From Rothia mucilaginosa (GTDB lineage: Bacteria; Actinomycetota; Actinomycetes; Actinomycetales; Micrococcaceae), in assembly GCF_001061665.1 (NCBI RefSeq), contig NZ_JVSP01000006.1, positions 106,039 through 170,038 of the forward strand: a stretch of DNA of 64,000 bases, read 5' to 3'. A model generated the notes under the pieces. The model was not told the origin of the DNA. It was given only the letters and a program-made list of their open reading frames with translations, and did not search any database. This document shows positions 55,742 through 63,999 of the stretch, in pieces. Position 1 is the stretch's first letter, and each line of letters opens with the position of its first letter. The translations under genes were made by a program, and so were the position numbers.

Positions 55742-57088
55742 ATGGTTACTTCATCCGTTCCCTCCTACCCGGGTGCCTCGCCACTCGCGCTGAAGGACTC
55801 CTCGACGGGGCTTCCCAGCGCGATTGCGCGCGCCCGGGTGCGGCTGCGTCCCGAGCCGGTCGCGCAGAAGAAGCTGCCGGCTTGGCCGCTCATGACGCTG
55901 CTCTACGGCTTCCCCGCGCTGTGGGCGCTGGGCGTCCTGCAGATCGCTCCGATTGTGCTGGCCGCCGTCATGCTCTTTTACCTCATCATCCGAGGTAATG
56001 TGCGGGTGCCCGGCCCGATGTGGGTGTGGGCCGCATTTAGCCTGTGGGTCGTGGTTGCGGCGCTCGCACTGACCCGTTCCACCGACATTATCGGCTGGGG
56101 TCTGCGCTTCGTGAACATCCTCAGCGCCGGAGTCTACGCCCTCTACTACTACAACGCTCGGTCTTCCATCAGCCTCAACAAGCTGCTGGGCGGCCTGGCG
56201 ACCCTATGGGGCACGCTCATTGTGCTCGGTTACGGCGGCGTGTTCTTCCCCGACTTCCGTCTGCGCACCCCCATGAGCTTCATCATGCCCTCGGGCTTCA
56301 TGCAGAACCCGCTCGTGCGCGACTACATGCTGCCTCCCCTGGCGGAGGTGCAGCGCCCCTGGGGTGCCCCCGAAGCGTATGTGCGCCCCTCCGCGCCTTT
56401 CCCCTACGCCAATAGTTGGGGTCTGGCCTACACGCTACTCACCCCGGTGATGCTCGCTTGCCTGTTGCGTCTGCGCTCCATCTGGACGCGTATCGCGCTG
56501 CTCATCGCGATGGCCCTCTCCACGGTCCCCGCGATTGCTACCAGTAACCGAGGCATGTTCATTGGCCTGGGCATCAGCGCCGCCTACGTGCTGCTACGTC
56601 AGTTCCTGGCCGCCAATTGGCGCGCCGTGGGTATCGGTGTTGCGGCGATTATGGCTGTGGTGGTGGCTCTCTTCGCCTCCGGTACTGTGGACCACATTCT
56701 GGGTCGACAGGATTACTCCGATTCGACGGGTGGACGTGCTGCCCTATACCGGGCCACGTGGAAGGCTACGCTCGAGTCCCCCATCATCGGTTATGGAACC
56801 CCTCGCATGGAGCCGAGCATCGGCGTGTCGATGGGTACCCAGGGCTACCTGTGGACCCTCATGTTCTGCTTCGGTTTTGTGGGTCTGGCGCTGTTCCTGC
56901 TCTTCATCTTGAGCACGGTGGTGGCGGGGGCGCGAGTGAAGACCGCAGCGGGGTACTGGCTGCACAGTCTGCCGGTGGCTAGTTGCGTCGTCTTCATCTT
57001 CTACAGCTTCGATATCGCGCAGTTGAGTATCCTGCTGCTCGCCTCGATGGCTTGCCTCCGCTCGATTCGGGAGGGTGAGGGCCTGTGA
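55742..57088 (+). CDS. Wzy-like polysaccharide polymerase / O-antigen ligase family protein
   Basis: A 448-aa polytopic membrane protein with about 10-12 hydrophobic helices and one large external loop (about 175-225, with LPPLAEVQRPWGAPEAYVRPSAPFPYANSWG). A later segment (GRQDYSDSTGGRAALYRATWKATLESPIIGYG) matches the Wzy_C/O-antigen ligase pattern, where an Arg and nearby H/Y residues handle undecaprenyl-linked substrate. It probably joins repeat units outside the membrane. Its stop codon overlaps the start of the flippase gene (GTGA), so the two are translationally coupled. Confidence 0.87.
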   Translation: MVTSSVPSYPGASPLALKDSSTGLPSAIARARVRLRPEPVAQKKLPAWPLMTLLYGFPALWALGVLQIAPIVLAAVMLFYLIIRGNVRVPGPMWVWAAFSLWVVVAALALTRSTDIIGWGLRFVNILSAGVYALYYYNARSSISLNKLLGGLATLWGTLIVLGYGGVFFPDFRLRTPMSFIMPSGFMQNPLVRDYMLPPLAEVQRPWGAPEAYVRPSAPFPYANSWGLAYTLLTPVMLACLLRLRSIWTRIALLIAMALSTVPAIATSNRGMFIGLGISAAYVLLRQFLAANWRAVGIGVAAIMAVVVALFASGTVDHILGRQDYSDSTGGRAALYRATWKATLESPIIGYGTPRMEPSIGVSMGTQGYLWTLMFCFGFVGLALFLLFILSTVVAGARVKTAAGYWLHSLPVASCVVFIFYSFDIAQLSILLLASMACLRSIREGEGL

Positions 57089-58959
57089 CGAATCCCGCTG
57101 AGATAACCTCGGGAGGCGGGCACCCCCGCCGCCGGGCCCGCCTGCGTGAGGAGGCGGAAACCCAGGCCGAGGAGGTCGCGCTAGCCGAAGAGTACGGGTA
57201 CGATTTCGCCCCCACCGTGGACGATATCCGTTCGGGTCGTTTCCCGGCCACTACGGCCCTGTCGATTGTGCCTCCCGCTCAGGGCTTCGCGCCTGCCGGG
57301 GACGATTCGGTTCTCCTCGGGTCCTCCCCCGCCGTTGCTTCGGCCGCATCCGCAGATGCGCGCCCGGGTGGTGCACATCGCGGCGGGCCTCGCCGCATGG
57401 TGCAGGAGGGCACCACAAGCGAGGCTACCCCCGCGAGCGCGGTTCAGACGGCAAAGCCGGCACAGGGCAAGAAGCAGCCCAGCCTCGCCAAGAGCGGTTC
57501 GCTAGCTTCGCTGTGCGTAATCTACGGTGCCGGCATCGCGTTCGTGACCACGATGGTGGTTTCCAACGGTATTGGCGCGGCGGGTTCGGGCGAGTTTTTC
57601 CGTCTTATGGCTCTCTTCGCCATCGCGATTTCGCTCGTGACCTTCGGTGCGGATACCGGTCTGGTGCGCACCATCTCGGCGCAGCGTGCCCTGGGGCGCT
57701 ACGGGCTGCTCCCGCAGCTCATCCGCTACGGCCTCGTGCCCTCGCTGGTGACGTCGGTTTTCCTCGTTGTGGGCGTGTACGTGTACTCGTCCCTGGTGCC
57801 GATGGCTCCCGAGTATCAAGCGGCCATGCGCGTCAGTTCGGCCTTTGTACTGGTTGCGGCGCTCATGACGGTTTTCTTCGGGGCGTTGCGCGGTCTGCAC
57901 CGCGTGGTGACCTTTACGATGCTCCAGAACGTGTTGCTGCCGACGCTGCGCTTTGGCGCGGTGGGACTGGTGGTGCTCTTCTCGGGTCAGCTGATGGACC
58001 TGGTGTATGCCTGGACCGTTCCGGTGGCGATTACCGCTATTGTGGCGTTGTGGCTGTTGGAGCGTGCCTTCCCGAATGAGGAACACGTGGAGGTCTTGCC
58101 TTCCGAGGATTCCCCGGAGGAGACTTTCCGTTCTTTCTGGAGCTTCAGCTCAGCCCGAGGCGTGGCCACCGTAGTCGAAACAATCCTGGAGTGGATTGAC
58201 GTGCTGGTGGTGACGGCCTTCCTGGGTGCGGCCGCCGGCGGCGTCTACGGCGCGGTCAACCGTTGCGTCCGCGTGGGCACCATGATTGAGCACACCGGTC
58301 GCGTGGTGACCGGTCCGTCGATTAGCGCGGCGCTGGCGACCCGCCAGCTGGATCGAGCTCGGGATATCTTCCTGTCCACCACTCGTGTGCTGACGGCTCT
58401 GTCGTGGCCCTTCTACCTGTCCCTGGCGTTCTTCGGACCCGTGCTCTTGCATTTCTTCGGTAAGGGCTTCGAGTCCGGCGCGGGCATCCTCTGGGTAATT
58501 TGCCCGGCGGCGATGCTCTCGATGAGTGCCGGTGGCGTGCAGTCGGTGCTGCTAATGAGCGGTAAGAGCCGCTGGCAGCTGCTGAATAAGCTGTCCTCGC
58601 TGGTTGTGGCCGTGGTCCTGAACTTCACCCTGGTTCCCGTGTGGGGGCTGTACGGTGCGGTAACGGCCTGGTCTTCGGCTCTGCTCATCGATACGTTCCT
58701 GGCCAGCTATCAGGTGTTCCGCCTGGTGGGTATCCGCGCCTCGTGGCGTGAGATGGCTCCCTCGCTGTTCCTGGGGGCCGCGGTACCCACGGCGTGTGCG
58801 CTGGTGGCGCTGCTTCTGCTGGGGCAGAGCGTGCTGGGCGTGATTGTGTACGTGGTGCTTCTGGTGCCGGTGTACGGCGGTGTGCTCTTCCGCTTCCGCA
58901 AGGCGCTGGGCATCGAGCGATTCCTGTCGGCCCGCCGCGCGAAGTCCGCCGCCTCCTAA
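57085..58959 (+). CDS. Wzx-like polysaccharide flippase (MOP superfamily)
   Basis: A 624-aa protein whose last 490 residues form a 12-14-helix MOP-type flippase (SLASLCVIYGAGIAFVTTMVVSNGIGAAGSGEFFRLMALFAIAISLVTFG pattern in the first helices). It should move lipid-linked oligosaccharide across the membrane. The first 130 residues are charged, Ala/Pro/Ser-rich and probably disordered in the cytoplasm, an unusual extension for this family that might mediate assembly with other locus proteins. GTG start overlaps the wzy stop by four bases. Confidence 0.88.
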   Translation: MTNPAEITSGGGHPRRRARLREEAETQAEEVALAEEYGYDFAPTVDDIRSGRFPATTALSIVPPAQGFAPAGDDSVLLGSSPAVASAASADARPGGAHRGGPRRMVQEGTTSEATPASAVQTAKPAQGKKQPSLAKSGSLASLCVIYGAGIAFVTTMVVSNGIGAAGSGEFFRLMALFAIAISLVTFGADTGLVRTISAQRALGRYGLLPQLIRYGLVPSLVTSVFLVVGVYVYSSLVPMAPEYQAAMRVSSAFVLVAALMTVFFGALRGLHRVVTFTMLQNVLLPTLRFGAVGLVVLFSGQLMDLVYAWTVPVAITAIVALWLLERAFPNEEHVEVLPSEDSPEETFRSFWSFSSARGVATVVETILEWIDVLVVTAFLGAAAGGVYGAVNRCVRVGTMIEHTGRVVTGPSISAALATRQLDRARDIFLSTTRVLTALSWPFYLSLAFFGPVLLHFFGKGFESGAGILWVICPAAMLSMSAGGVQSVLLMSGKSRWQLLNKLSSLVVAVVLNFTLVPVWGLYGAVTAWSSALLIDTFLASYQVFRLVGIRASWREMAPSLFLGAAVPTACALVALLLLGQSVLGVIVYVVLLVPVYGGVLFRFRKALGIERFLSARRAKSAAS

Positions 58960-59013
58960 TCTTCCAAACTTTCTCCGATATTAGTGTCCGTTTTCTCTTC
59001 CAAGGATGTCCTC

Positions 59014-60246
59014 ATGGATAACACCTCTCACACTTCCTCGGTGACGCTGGGTAGCCAGGTTCGCCGTATTCTTCGTCATCCCGTGCTGATCCTGGTATCG
59101 GTCGTGGTGTTCGCCCTGGCCGGTGCAGCCTACGGCTACATGACCAACGGCAAGTACACCGCCAAGGCTTCCCTGGTGGTCTACCCGATGGTGGTGGACC
59201 CGGCCGGTACCGGTAGCGCCAACTCCGCCAAGGTCGACATTGCCACCGAGTCTCGCGTGGCTTCCTCTCGTGAGGTGGCTACCCAGGCTGCTAAGACCCT
59301 GATTAGCGAGGGCGATACTCTCTCCGAGGCGCAGCTGACCAGCCGCCTCATGAACTCCGTGAAGGTGACCGGCACCTCCCAGACCTCGGTGCTGGATATC
59401 GAGGTCACCCGCTCCAACCCGGACGACGCCGCACGTTACGCGAACGCGATGGCAAACTCTTACCTGCAGGTCCGTTCCGATGCGCTCAAGAGCAGCGTGG
59501 ACTCGGCAACCAAGCAGCTGGATGAGCAGATTGCCGCCGCGGAGGGGGACGCGAACCGCAACGCTCTGGTATCCCAGCTGCAGGAGCGTCGCGCTCAGAT
59601 TCAGCTGACTTCTACTACCGGTGGCCGCGTGATGAGCCAGGCTCAGGTTCCTTCTTCTTCCTCGGCTCTTGGCCCGGTGAAGCTGGGTATTGTCGGCGCC
59701 GTGGCGGGTCTGCTGATTGGCCTGGTTCTGGCGTACGGCCGCGACCGCATGATGCGCAACGTCGGCTACGCTGACCGCCTGCAGGATGCCGGTATCCCCG
59801 TGCACGAGCTGGGTTCGACCTCGGAGGCGAACGATGCCTTCATGCTGTTGCGCACTGTGGGTGCTCCCGATGGTGATATCAAGAGCGCCGGCGCCTCCGG
59901 CGTGGTGATTCTGCCGGGCACCGACCGCGGCGTGGAGCACCTGTACCAGATGCTGAAGCGCGTCCTGCCCAGCGAGTACGCACGCTTCACCGATTACGCT
60001 TCGGTACGCGAGGACCTGACCCGTTACACTCCCGAATCGATGGTGACCAAGAGCGAGGCTCCGCTGGTCATCAGCCTGAGCACCGCCACTCCCCTGTCCA
60101 CCCAGTTGCGTTTCGTGCAGGCTGCCGGCTTGGCCCTGGTTCCGGTCACCGCAGCTACTTCGCTGAAGTCGGTGCGTGAGCTGTTCCAGCAGCTGGAGCA
60201 GTTGGAGGGCGTCACCTCCCTGGCGGTCTTCCTGGACCGCGAGTAG
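59014..60246 (+). CDS. Wzz-like chain-length/co-polymerase protein with BY-kinase-like degenerate domain
   Basis: A 410-aa polysaccharide co-polymerase. Transmembrane helix 1 is near 23-42, followed by an external helical domain (about 45-215) and transmembrane helix 2 near 220-240. The cytoplasmic C-terminus (about 245-410) follows the outline of bacterial tyrosine kinases fused to Wzz: an EAFxxLRT-like start (NDAFMLLRTVG) and an ending GLALVPVTAATSLKSVRELFQQLEQLEGVTSLAVFLDRE-like strand-helix-strand. However, the position of Walker A reads VVILPGTDRGVEH, with no GKST. It is therefore probably a non-catalytic regulator. ATG at 59014 is favoured by AAGGA seven nt upstream. Confidence 0.8.
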   Translation: MDNTSHTSSVTLGSQVRRILRHPVLILVSVVVFALAGAAYGYMTNGKYTAKASLVVYPMVVDPAGTGSANSAKVDIATESRVASSREVATQAAKTLISEGDTLSEAQLTSRLMNSVKVTGTSQTSVLDIEVTRSNPDDAARYANAMANSYLQVRSDALKSSVDSATKQLDEQIAAAEGDANRNALVSQLQERRAQIQLTSTTGGRVMSQAQVPSSSSALGPVKLGIVGAVAGLLIGLVLAYGRDRMMRNVGYADRLQDAGIPVHELGSTSEANDAFMLLRTVGAPDGDIKSAGASGVVILPGTDRGVEHLYQMLKRVLPSEYARFTDYASVREDLTRYTPESMVTKSEAPLVISLSTATPLSTQLRFVQAAGLALVPVTAATSLKSVRELFQQLEQLEGVTSLAVFLDRE

Positions 60247-60369
60247 CGTCGGGGCGCACCCGCGCGGGTATTCACTCTATGGTGCGGGGCTCGGCGATTC
60301 GGGTTTGTCGAGCCCCGACCGCTCATCACATTTTTGTTTCTCCCTTTGTGGGGTATTAGGAGAATACTT

Positions 60370-60849
60370 ATGACTGAGGCAACCTCCGCCCAGGCCCGGC
60401 CCAAACTCCTGTTGGTTTCCAGCAGCGGTGGCCATTTGAAGCACCTGACGGCTACCGCCGCCGCCTGGCAGGATTACGATCGCGTGTGGGTTAGCTTTAA
60501 GCAGCCCGACGTGGAATCCTCGCTGGCCGATGAGAAGACTTATTGGGCGTACTATCCGACGACGCGCAATATTAAGAATGCTATTCGCAACCTTTTCTTG
60601 GCGTTTCGAATTTTTCCGAAGGAACGTCCGGATGCGGTGGTTTCCGCCGGTGCGGGTGTCGCGGTCCCGTTCTTTATTGCGGCGAAGCTTTTCCGGGTAA
60701 AGACCCTGTACATCGAGTGTTTTGACCGCCCGACTCTGCCGACGATGACGGGTAAAATGCTGTACACCATTGCTGATCGCATCATTGTTCAGAGCGATGA
60801 ACAGCAGAAGAATTTCCCCGATTCTCGCGTAATTCACCCCATTTTTTAA
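60370..60849 (+). CDS. Alg14-like glycosyltransferase membrane subunit
   Basis: A 159-aa protein of the Alg14/EpsE/Cps14F type, the acceptor-binding, membrane-docking half of a two-part GT-B enzyme. The glycine-rich start LLLVSSSGGHLKHL and the block PDAVVSAGAGVAVPFFIAAKLF...YIECFDRP (the family EsxaR-like acidic site) are clear. It needs the Alg13-like protein from the next gene for activity. AGGAG precedes the ATG by seven nt. Its codon use is noticeably more AT-rich than the preceding genes. Confidence 0.87.
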   Translation: MTEATSAQARPKLLLVSSSGGHLKHLTATAAAWQDYDRVWVSFKQPDVESSLADEKTYWAYYPTTRNIKNAIRNLFLAFRIFPKERPDAVVSAGAGVAVPFFIAAKLFRVKTLYIECFDRPTLPTMTGKMLYTIADRIIVQSDEQQKNFPDSRVIHPIF

Positions 60850-60864
60850 GAGTGATTAACCTAT

Positions 60865-60909
60865 CCCGAAAATAATACCTTCCAGTGCATAGAGGGTATT
60901 ATTTTCGGG
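60865..60909 (+). terminator. Hairpin between the two glycosyltransferase subunit genes
   Basis: A perfect 15-bp stem CCCGAAAATAATACC / GGTATTATTTTCGGG with a 15-nt loop, 16 nt after the Alg14-like stop. No T-tract follows. It would cap the operon transcript or attenuate the downstream gene. Confidence 0.6.
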
Positions 60910-61127
60910 GTATAGTATTTATTAAACATACAGATACATAAAGGTCGTGCGCTCCGCTGAGGACTCACCATCCACACGAACTAACCACTCGTCAGAGAAG
61001 CGTATGCGGGGATTACTCACCATTCTCTCCGGCACGACGCCACCACGTATATCCATACGATGCCCTCCGGATTTTTGCATCGGGTATGCGGGGTTACTAC
61101 CGATAAATACATAGAGAGGAATAGGCG

Positions 61128-61838
61128 ATGTCTATTCAGAACTTCCCCCAGGTCAGTGTCGATACCGCCAAGTTCGATCTGCCCGTATTTACCCCCGCTG
61201 TCGCACCGGTTCGCATCCCGACGAAGACGTACGATCTGGTGGTTTCTCTTGGCACCGACGTTCACACTTTTGACCGTCTTCTGCGCTGGGTCGAGGCTTA
61301 CCTTGAGGCTCACCCGCAGGTCACCTGCCTCGTGCAGCATGGCCACACCGCGCCCATTAAGCACGCGGATAATCTGAAGCTTCTTCCCGCGGCCGAGCTG
61401 CTGGACTACTACGCCAACGCAAGCGTTGTGCTGGTTCAGGGCGGCCCCGGTTCCATCCAGGATGCGCGCCGCACCGGTGCCCTGCCCCTGGCCGTTCCGC
61501 GCCGCGCGGAGTTTGACGAGGTTGTCGATAACCATCAGGTCCCCTTCACCGCTCTGATGGAGAAGCGCGGCCACGCCGTTGTGGTGGAGAGCCGCGAGGA
61601 CCTCTTCCACAAGCTGGATCTGGCGCTGTCGAACCCCTCTCTCTTCCGCACCGCCGAGCCCTACGTCTCCACTCCGGAAATCTCCGCGGCCCAGCTGGGT
61701 GAGGAGCTGAACGACCTGCTGGCCGGTAAGATTCACCGCCGCGATTCCTTCTGGGGCCGTTGCAAGCAGGCCGTCCGCGCGCACCGTGCGGGTAAGGCCG
61801 AGATGGCACGCATCGACGCCATGGCTCCCAGCGCCTAG
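61128..61838 (+). CDS. Alg13-like glycosyltransferase catalytic subunit
   Basis: A 236-aa GT28 C-terminal-like protein, the nucleotide-sugar-binding half that pairs with the Alg14-like protein. The family blocks are LVVSLGTDVHTFDRLLRWVE, VLVQGGPGSIQDARRTGALPLAVPR and the acidic/His/Gln patch EFDEVVDNHQVPF that contacts UDP-sugar. It is longer than usual (about 160-170 aa) because of an N-terminal 35-residue extension and a C-terminal basic tail (RRDSFWGRCKQAVRAHRAGKAE). It is separated from its partner by 278 nt with a hairpin, so expression may be independent. Confidence 0.87.
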   Translation: MSIQNFPQVSVDTAKFDLPVFTPAVAPVRIPTKTYDLVVSLGTDVHTFDRLLRWVEAYLEAHPQVTCLVQHGHTAPIKHADNLKLLPAAELLDYYANASVVLVQGGPGSIQDARRTGALPLAVPRRAEFDEVVDNHQVPFTALMEKRGHAVVVESREDLFHKLDLALSNPSLFRTAEPYVSTPEISAAQLGEELNDLLAGKIHRRDSFWGRCKQAVRAHRAGKAEMARIDAMAPSA

Positions 61839-61864
61839 CAAGCGCCCAGTACCGGCGCCTAGCA
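61831..61864 (+). repeat. Direct repeat at the Alg13-like stop codon
   Basis: GCGCCTAGCA occurs at 61831-61840, containing the real TAG, and again at 61855-61864. Both are preceded by a CCCAG-type sequence. Confidence 0.7.
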
Positions 61865-62113
61865 GCACGGGCTGAATATTTCGGTCCGCTCCCCTATTCG
61901 TGCAAGACGCCCCTGAGTCTTGCATCTTAGACCGGCACGCGAACCCCGGCCGAGAACGCGGTGACCTGCGGGTATAGGCCCGCCGCCGCTATCTGCCCAC
62001 GGCGTATTCTCGACCGAATTCGCATCGTATTATTAGGTTGCGAAACCCCGCGCACCGTATCCTAGAGAGGAATGATGCGCGGGGTTTATCGCGCACTACG
62101 AAAGGAAAATTTC

Positions 62114-62611
62114 ATGGCAGTTCAGGAATCGACCGTCATCAATGCTAGCGTCGACCAGGTCGTCGAGGCTTTCTCCAGCGAGGATTTCGCACGCTTCGTC
62201 TGCTCCGAGGTGGGCGTTGAGTTCGGTAGCTTCTCGGTCTCCGGTGACACCTCCGCCGAGTTCACCGCAACCACCGAGCGCACCATCCCGGCCGACCGCG
62301 TTCCGGATATCGCCCGCAAGTTCGTGGGCAACGGCGTCTCCATGACCCAGGTGGACAACGTGAGCGCCCCCGCGGCTGACGGTGCGCGCACCGTCGCAAC
62401 CGAGGTGAAGGTCAACGGTATCCCCGTTTCGGCCAGCGCCACCCAGCACCTGATTCCCGAGGGCGACAAGACCCGTCTGGACGTCAACGGCGAGGTTTCC
62501 TGCTCCATCCCGCTGGTGGGCAAGAAGATTGCCGCCGCTGCCGAGCCGCAGGTTGGCCGCGTGCTGAAGGTTCTGGGCACCTCCGCCGAGAAGTGGATTG
62601 CTCAGCGCTAA
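62114..62611 (+). CDS. DUF2505 domain protein
   Basis: A 165-aa actinobacterial protein of the SRPBCC/START-like DUF2505 family. It has no signal peptide. Features are VINASVDQVVEAFSSEDFARFVCSEVG at the N-terminus, a run of beta strands, and an amphipathic C-terminal helix (QVGRVLKVLGTSAEKWIAQR). Members of this fold bind hydrophobic ligands, but the role is unknown. ATG at 62114 follows AAAGGAAAAT. The last codons and stop are duplicated immediately downstream. Confidence 0.85.
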   Translation: MAVQESTVINASVDQVVEAFSSEDFARFVCSEVGVEFGSFSVSGDTSAEFTATTERTIPADRVPDIARKFVGNGVSMTQVDNVSAPAADGARTVATEVKVNGIPVSASATQHLIPEGDKTRLDVNGEVSCSIPLVGKKIAAAAEPQVGRVLKVLGTSAEKWIAQR

Positions 62612-62630
62612 TCGTTTCAGCGCTAATCGT
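62602..62630 (+). repeat. 14-bp tandem repeat spanning the DUF2505 stop codon
   Basis: TCAGCGCTAATCGT occurs at 62602-62615, including the real TAA, and again at 62617-62630 with one intervening T. Confidence 0.95.
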
Positions 62631-62676
62631 CCCCGCCCAGTAGGCCGGCGTACCGCTGGTCCTCACGAGGGTTAAA

Positions 62677-62710
62677 AAATCCCCGCCACCCGATTGGGTG
62701 GCGGGGATTT
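62677..62710. terminator. Bidirectional terminator between convergent genes
   Basis: A perfect 15-bp stem AAATCCCCGCCACCC / GGGTGGCGGGGATTT with loop GATT, flanked by A-run on the left and T-run on the right, so it can work in both directions. Confidence 0.9.
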
Positions 62711-62743
62711 ATGCGTCTTGGGGGTCACGAGAGCGGCAGGGTT

Positions 62744-63241
62744 TTAGGAGGCGATAATCGCCTCGGAGTACTCGCGGTCCCCCAGCAGCTCAGCGAAGCG
62801 GTGCATCTCCGCGCGCAGGTCGTGCTCGGCCTCGAGCAGGTCGACGACCTTGCGCAGCTTGGTGCTGGAGGTGTGCTCGGTGTAGGGGAAGTAGTGCACC
62901 TCCACGCCCACCTCGGCGAAGCGTTCCTCGAGGGCGAGGCCCTTCTCGGTGCCCTTCCAGTCGTCGCCCTTGAAGAAGACGTCAAAGGGCTTCTGCCTCC
63001 AGGTTTCGAGCTTGTCGGGGGTGGTTTCGATGTGCACTTCGTCCACGTAATCGATGTGGCTGACGATGGCGGCGCGCTCCTCGATAGGGATGACGGGGCG
63101 GCGGCCCTTGGTGACTTCGAGGACGTCGTCGTGCACGACGCCTGCGATCAGATAGTCGCAGTTCTCCTTGGCCTTGCGGAGAATCTCGAGGTGACCGTAG
63201 TGGAAGAGGTCGTAGGCACCTGCGGCGTAGCCAATAATCAT
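62744..63241 (-). CDS. TagD-like glycerol-3-phosphate cytidylyltransferase family protein
   Basis: A 165-aa nucleotidyltransferase with the HxGH motif in GYAAGAYDLFHYGHLEILRKA. The family blocks IPIEERAAIVSHIDYVDEVHIE and, in place of RTxGISST, TEHTSSTKLRK are also present. TagD makes CDP-glycerol from glycerol-3-phosphate and CTP, but relatives make other CDP- or ADP-alcohols, so the substrate is open. It could supply the CDP-alcohol phosphotransferase at 54.0 kb. ATG at 63241 follows AAGGAA with good spacing. The upstream in-frame extension was rejected. Confidence 0.86.
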   Translation of the reverse strand: MIIGYAAGAYDLFHYGHLEILRKAKENCDYLIAGVVHDDVLEVTKGRRPVIPIEERAAIVSHIDYVDEVHIETTPDKLETWRQKPFDVFFKGDDWKGTEKGLALEERFAEVGVEVHYFPYTEHTSSTKLRKVVDLLEAEHDLRAEMHRFAELLGDREYSEAIIAS

Positions 63242-63432
63242 GAGGGGTTCCTTGTGGTTGGTAGCGGCGATGGTCACTCCGGCGCCCCGAAGGAGTCGGA
63301 GGGTGAGGAACGCATCCGCCCCGTTCATGCGGGCGGGGCTGGTCCGAAAAAGGTTCCTCGCGGGGCGCTGGTTAGGCGAACCGCACCTATTATTTTACCA
63401 GTCATCTTTTCCCGCGGGGCTCGGATAAAACG

Positions 63433-63472
63433 CGGAATGAGGCGGACGCGCTGTAGCGTCCGCCTCATTCCG
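63433..63472 (-). terminator. sufU terminator
   Basis: A perfect 17-bp stem CGGAATGAGGCGGACGC / GCGTCCGCCTCATTCCG. On the minus strand it is followed by GCGTTTTATCC. It lies about 57 nt past the sufU stop. Confidence 0.85.
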
Positions 63473-63528
63473 TCGCGATCATCTTTGAGCCGCCCAGCAA
63501 GGAGCTGGTGGGAGCCGCGCGGGCTGTG

Positions 63529-63999
63529 CTAGTCCTCCAGAGCGGCTTCCTTGGCGGCCTCCTCGACGGCTACCCAGGAGAGCATCGCGCACTTCACGCG
63601 AGCCACAAACTTCGAAACGCCCGCGAAGGCAGCCATATCGCCGTACTCCTCCTCGTCCAGGGTCACCTGGCCGCGGGAACGCAGCATCTCGCGGAACGCA
63701 TCCACGTGGAGCTGCAGCTCGGAGAGGGTCATGCCCGGAGCCATATCCGAGAGCACGGAAGCAGCCGCCATCGAGATGGAGCAGCCGTCGCCCTCCCAGG
63801 AGACCGACTCAATGGTCTTCTCCCCGTCCTTCAGCTCGTCAGAGAGCACCACGCGCAGGTTGATCTCGTCGCCGCAGGTGGGGTTGTACTGGTGGTTATC
63901 AGCGCTCGCATGGCCGGCGGGAACCTCCACGAGGTGCTCGCCGATGCGCTCCTTAGAATGTTCCAGGATGATGTCCTGGTAGAGAGCTTCGAGAGACAT
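63529..63999 (-). CDS. sufU: SufU-type Fe-S cluster assembly protein
   Basis: A 156-aa SufU/IscU-fold protein. In Gram-positive bacteria SufU is a zinc-dependent sulfurtransferase that accepts persulfide sulfur from SufS. The three conserved cysteines and the Asp are present: Cys42 and Asp44 (PTCGDE), Cys73 (DGCSIS) and Cys137 (VKCAMLSW). The SufU-specific insertion between the last two cysteines (LQLHVDAFREMLRSRG...) separates it from IscU. It is complete and starts one base from the window edge. A sufS gene probably lies upstream outside the window, as is usual. Confidence 0.94.
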   Translation of the reverse strand: MSLEALYQDIILEHSKERIGEHLVEVPAGHASADNHQYNPTCGDEINLRVVLSDELKDGEKTIESVSWEGDGCSISMAAASVLSDMAPGMTLSELQLHVDAFREMLRSRGQVTLDEEEYGDMAAFAGVSKFVARVKCAMLSWVAVEEAAKEAALED

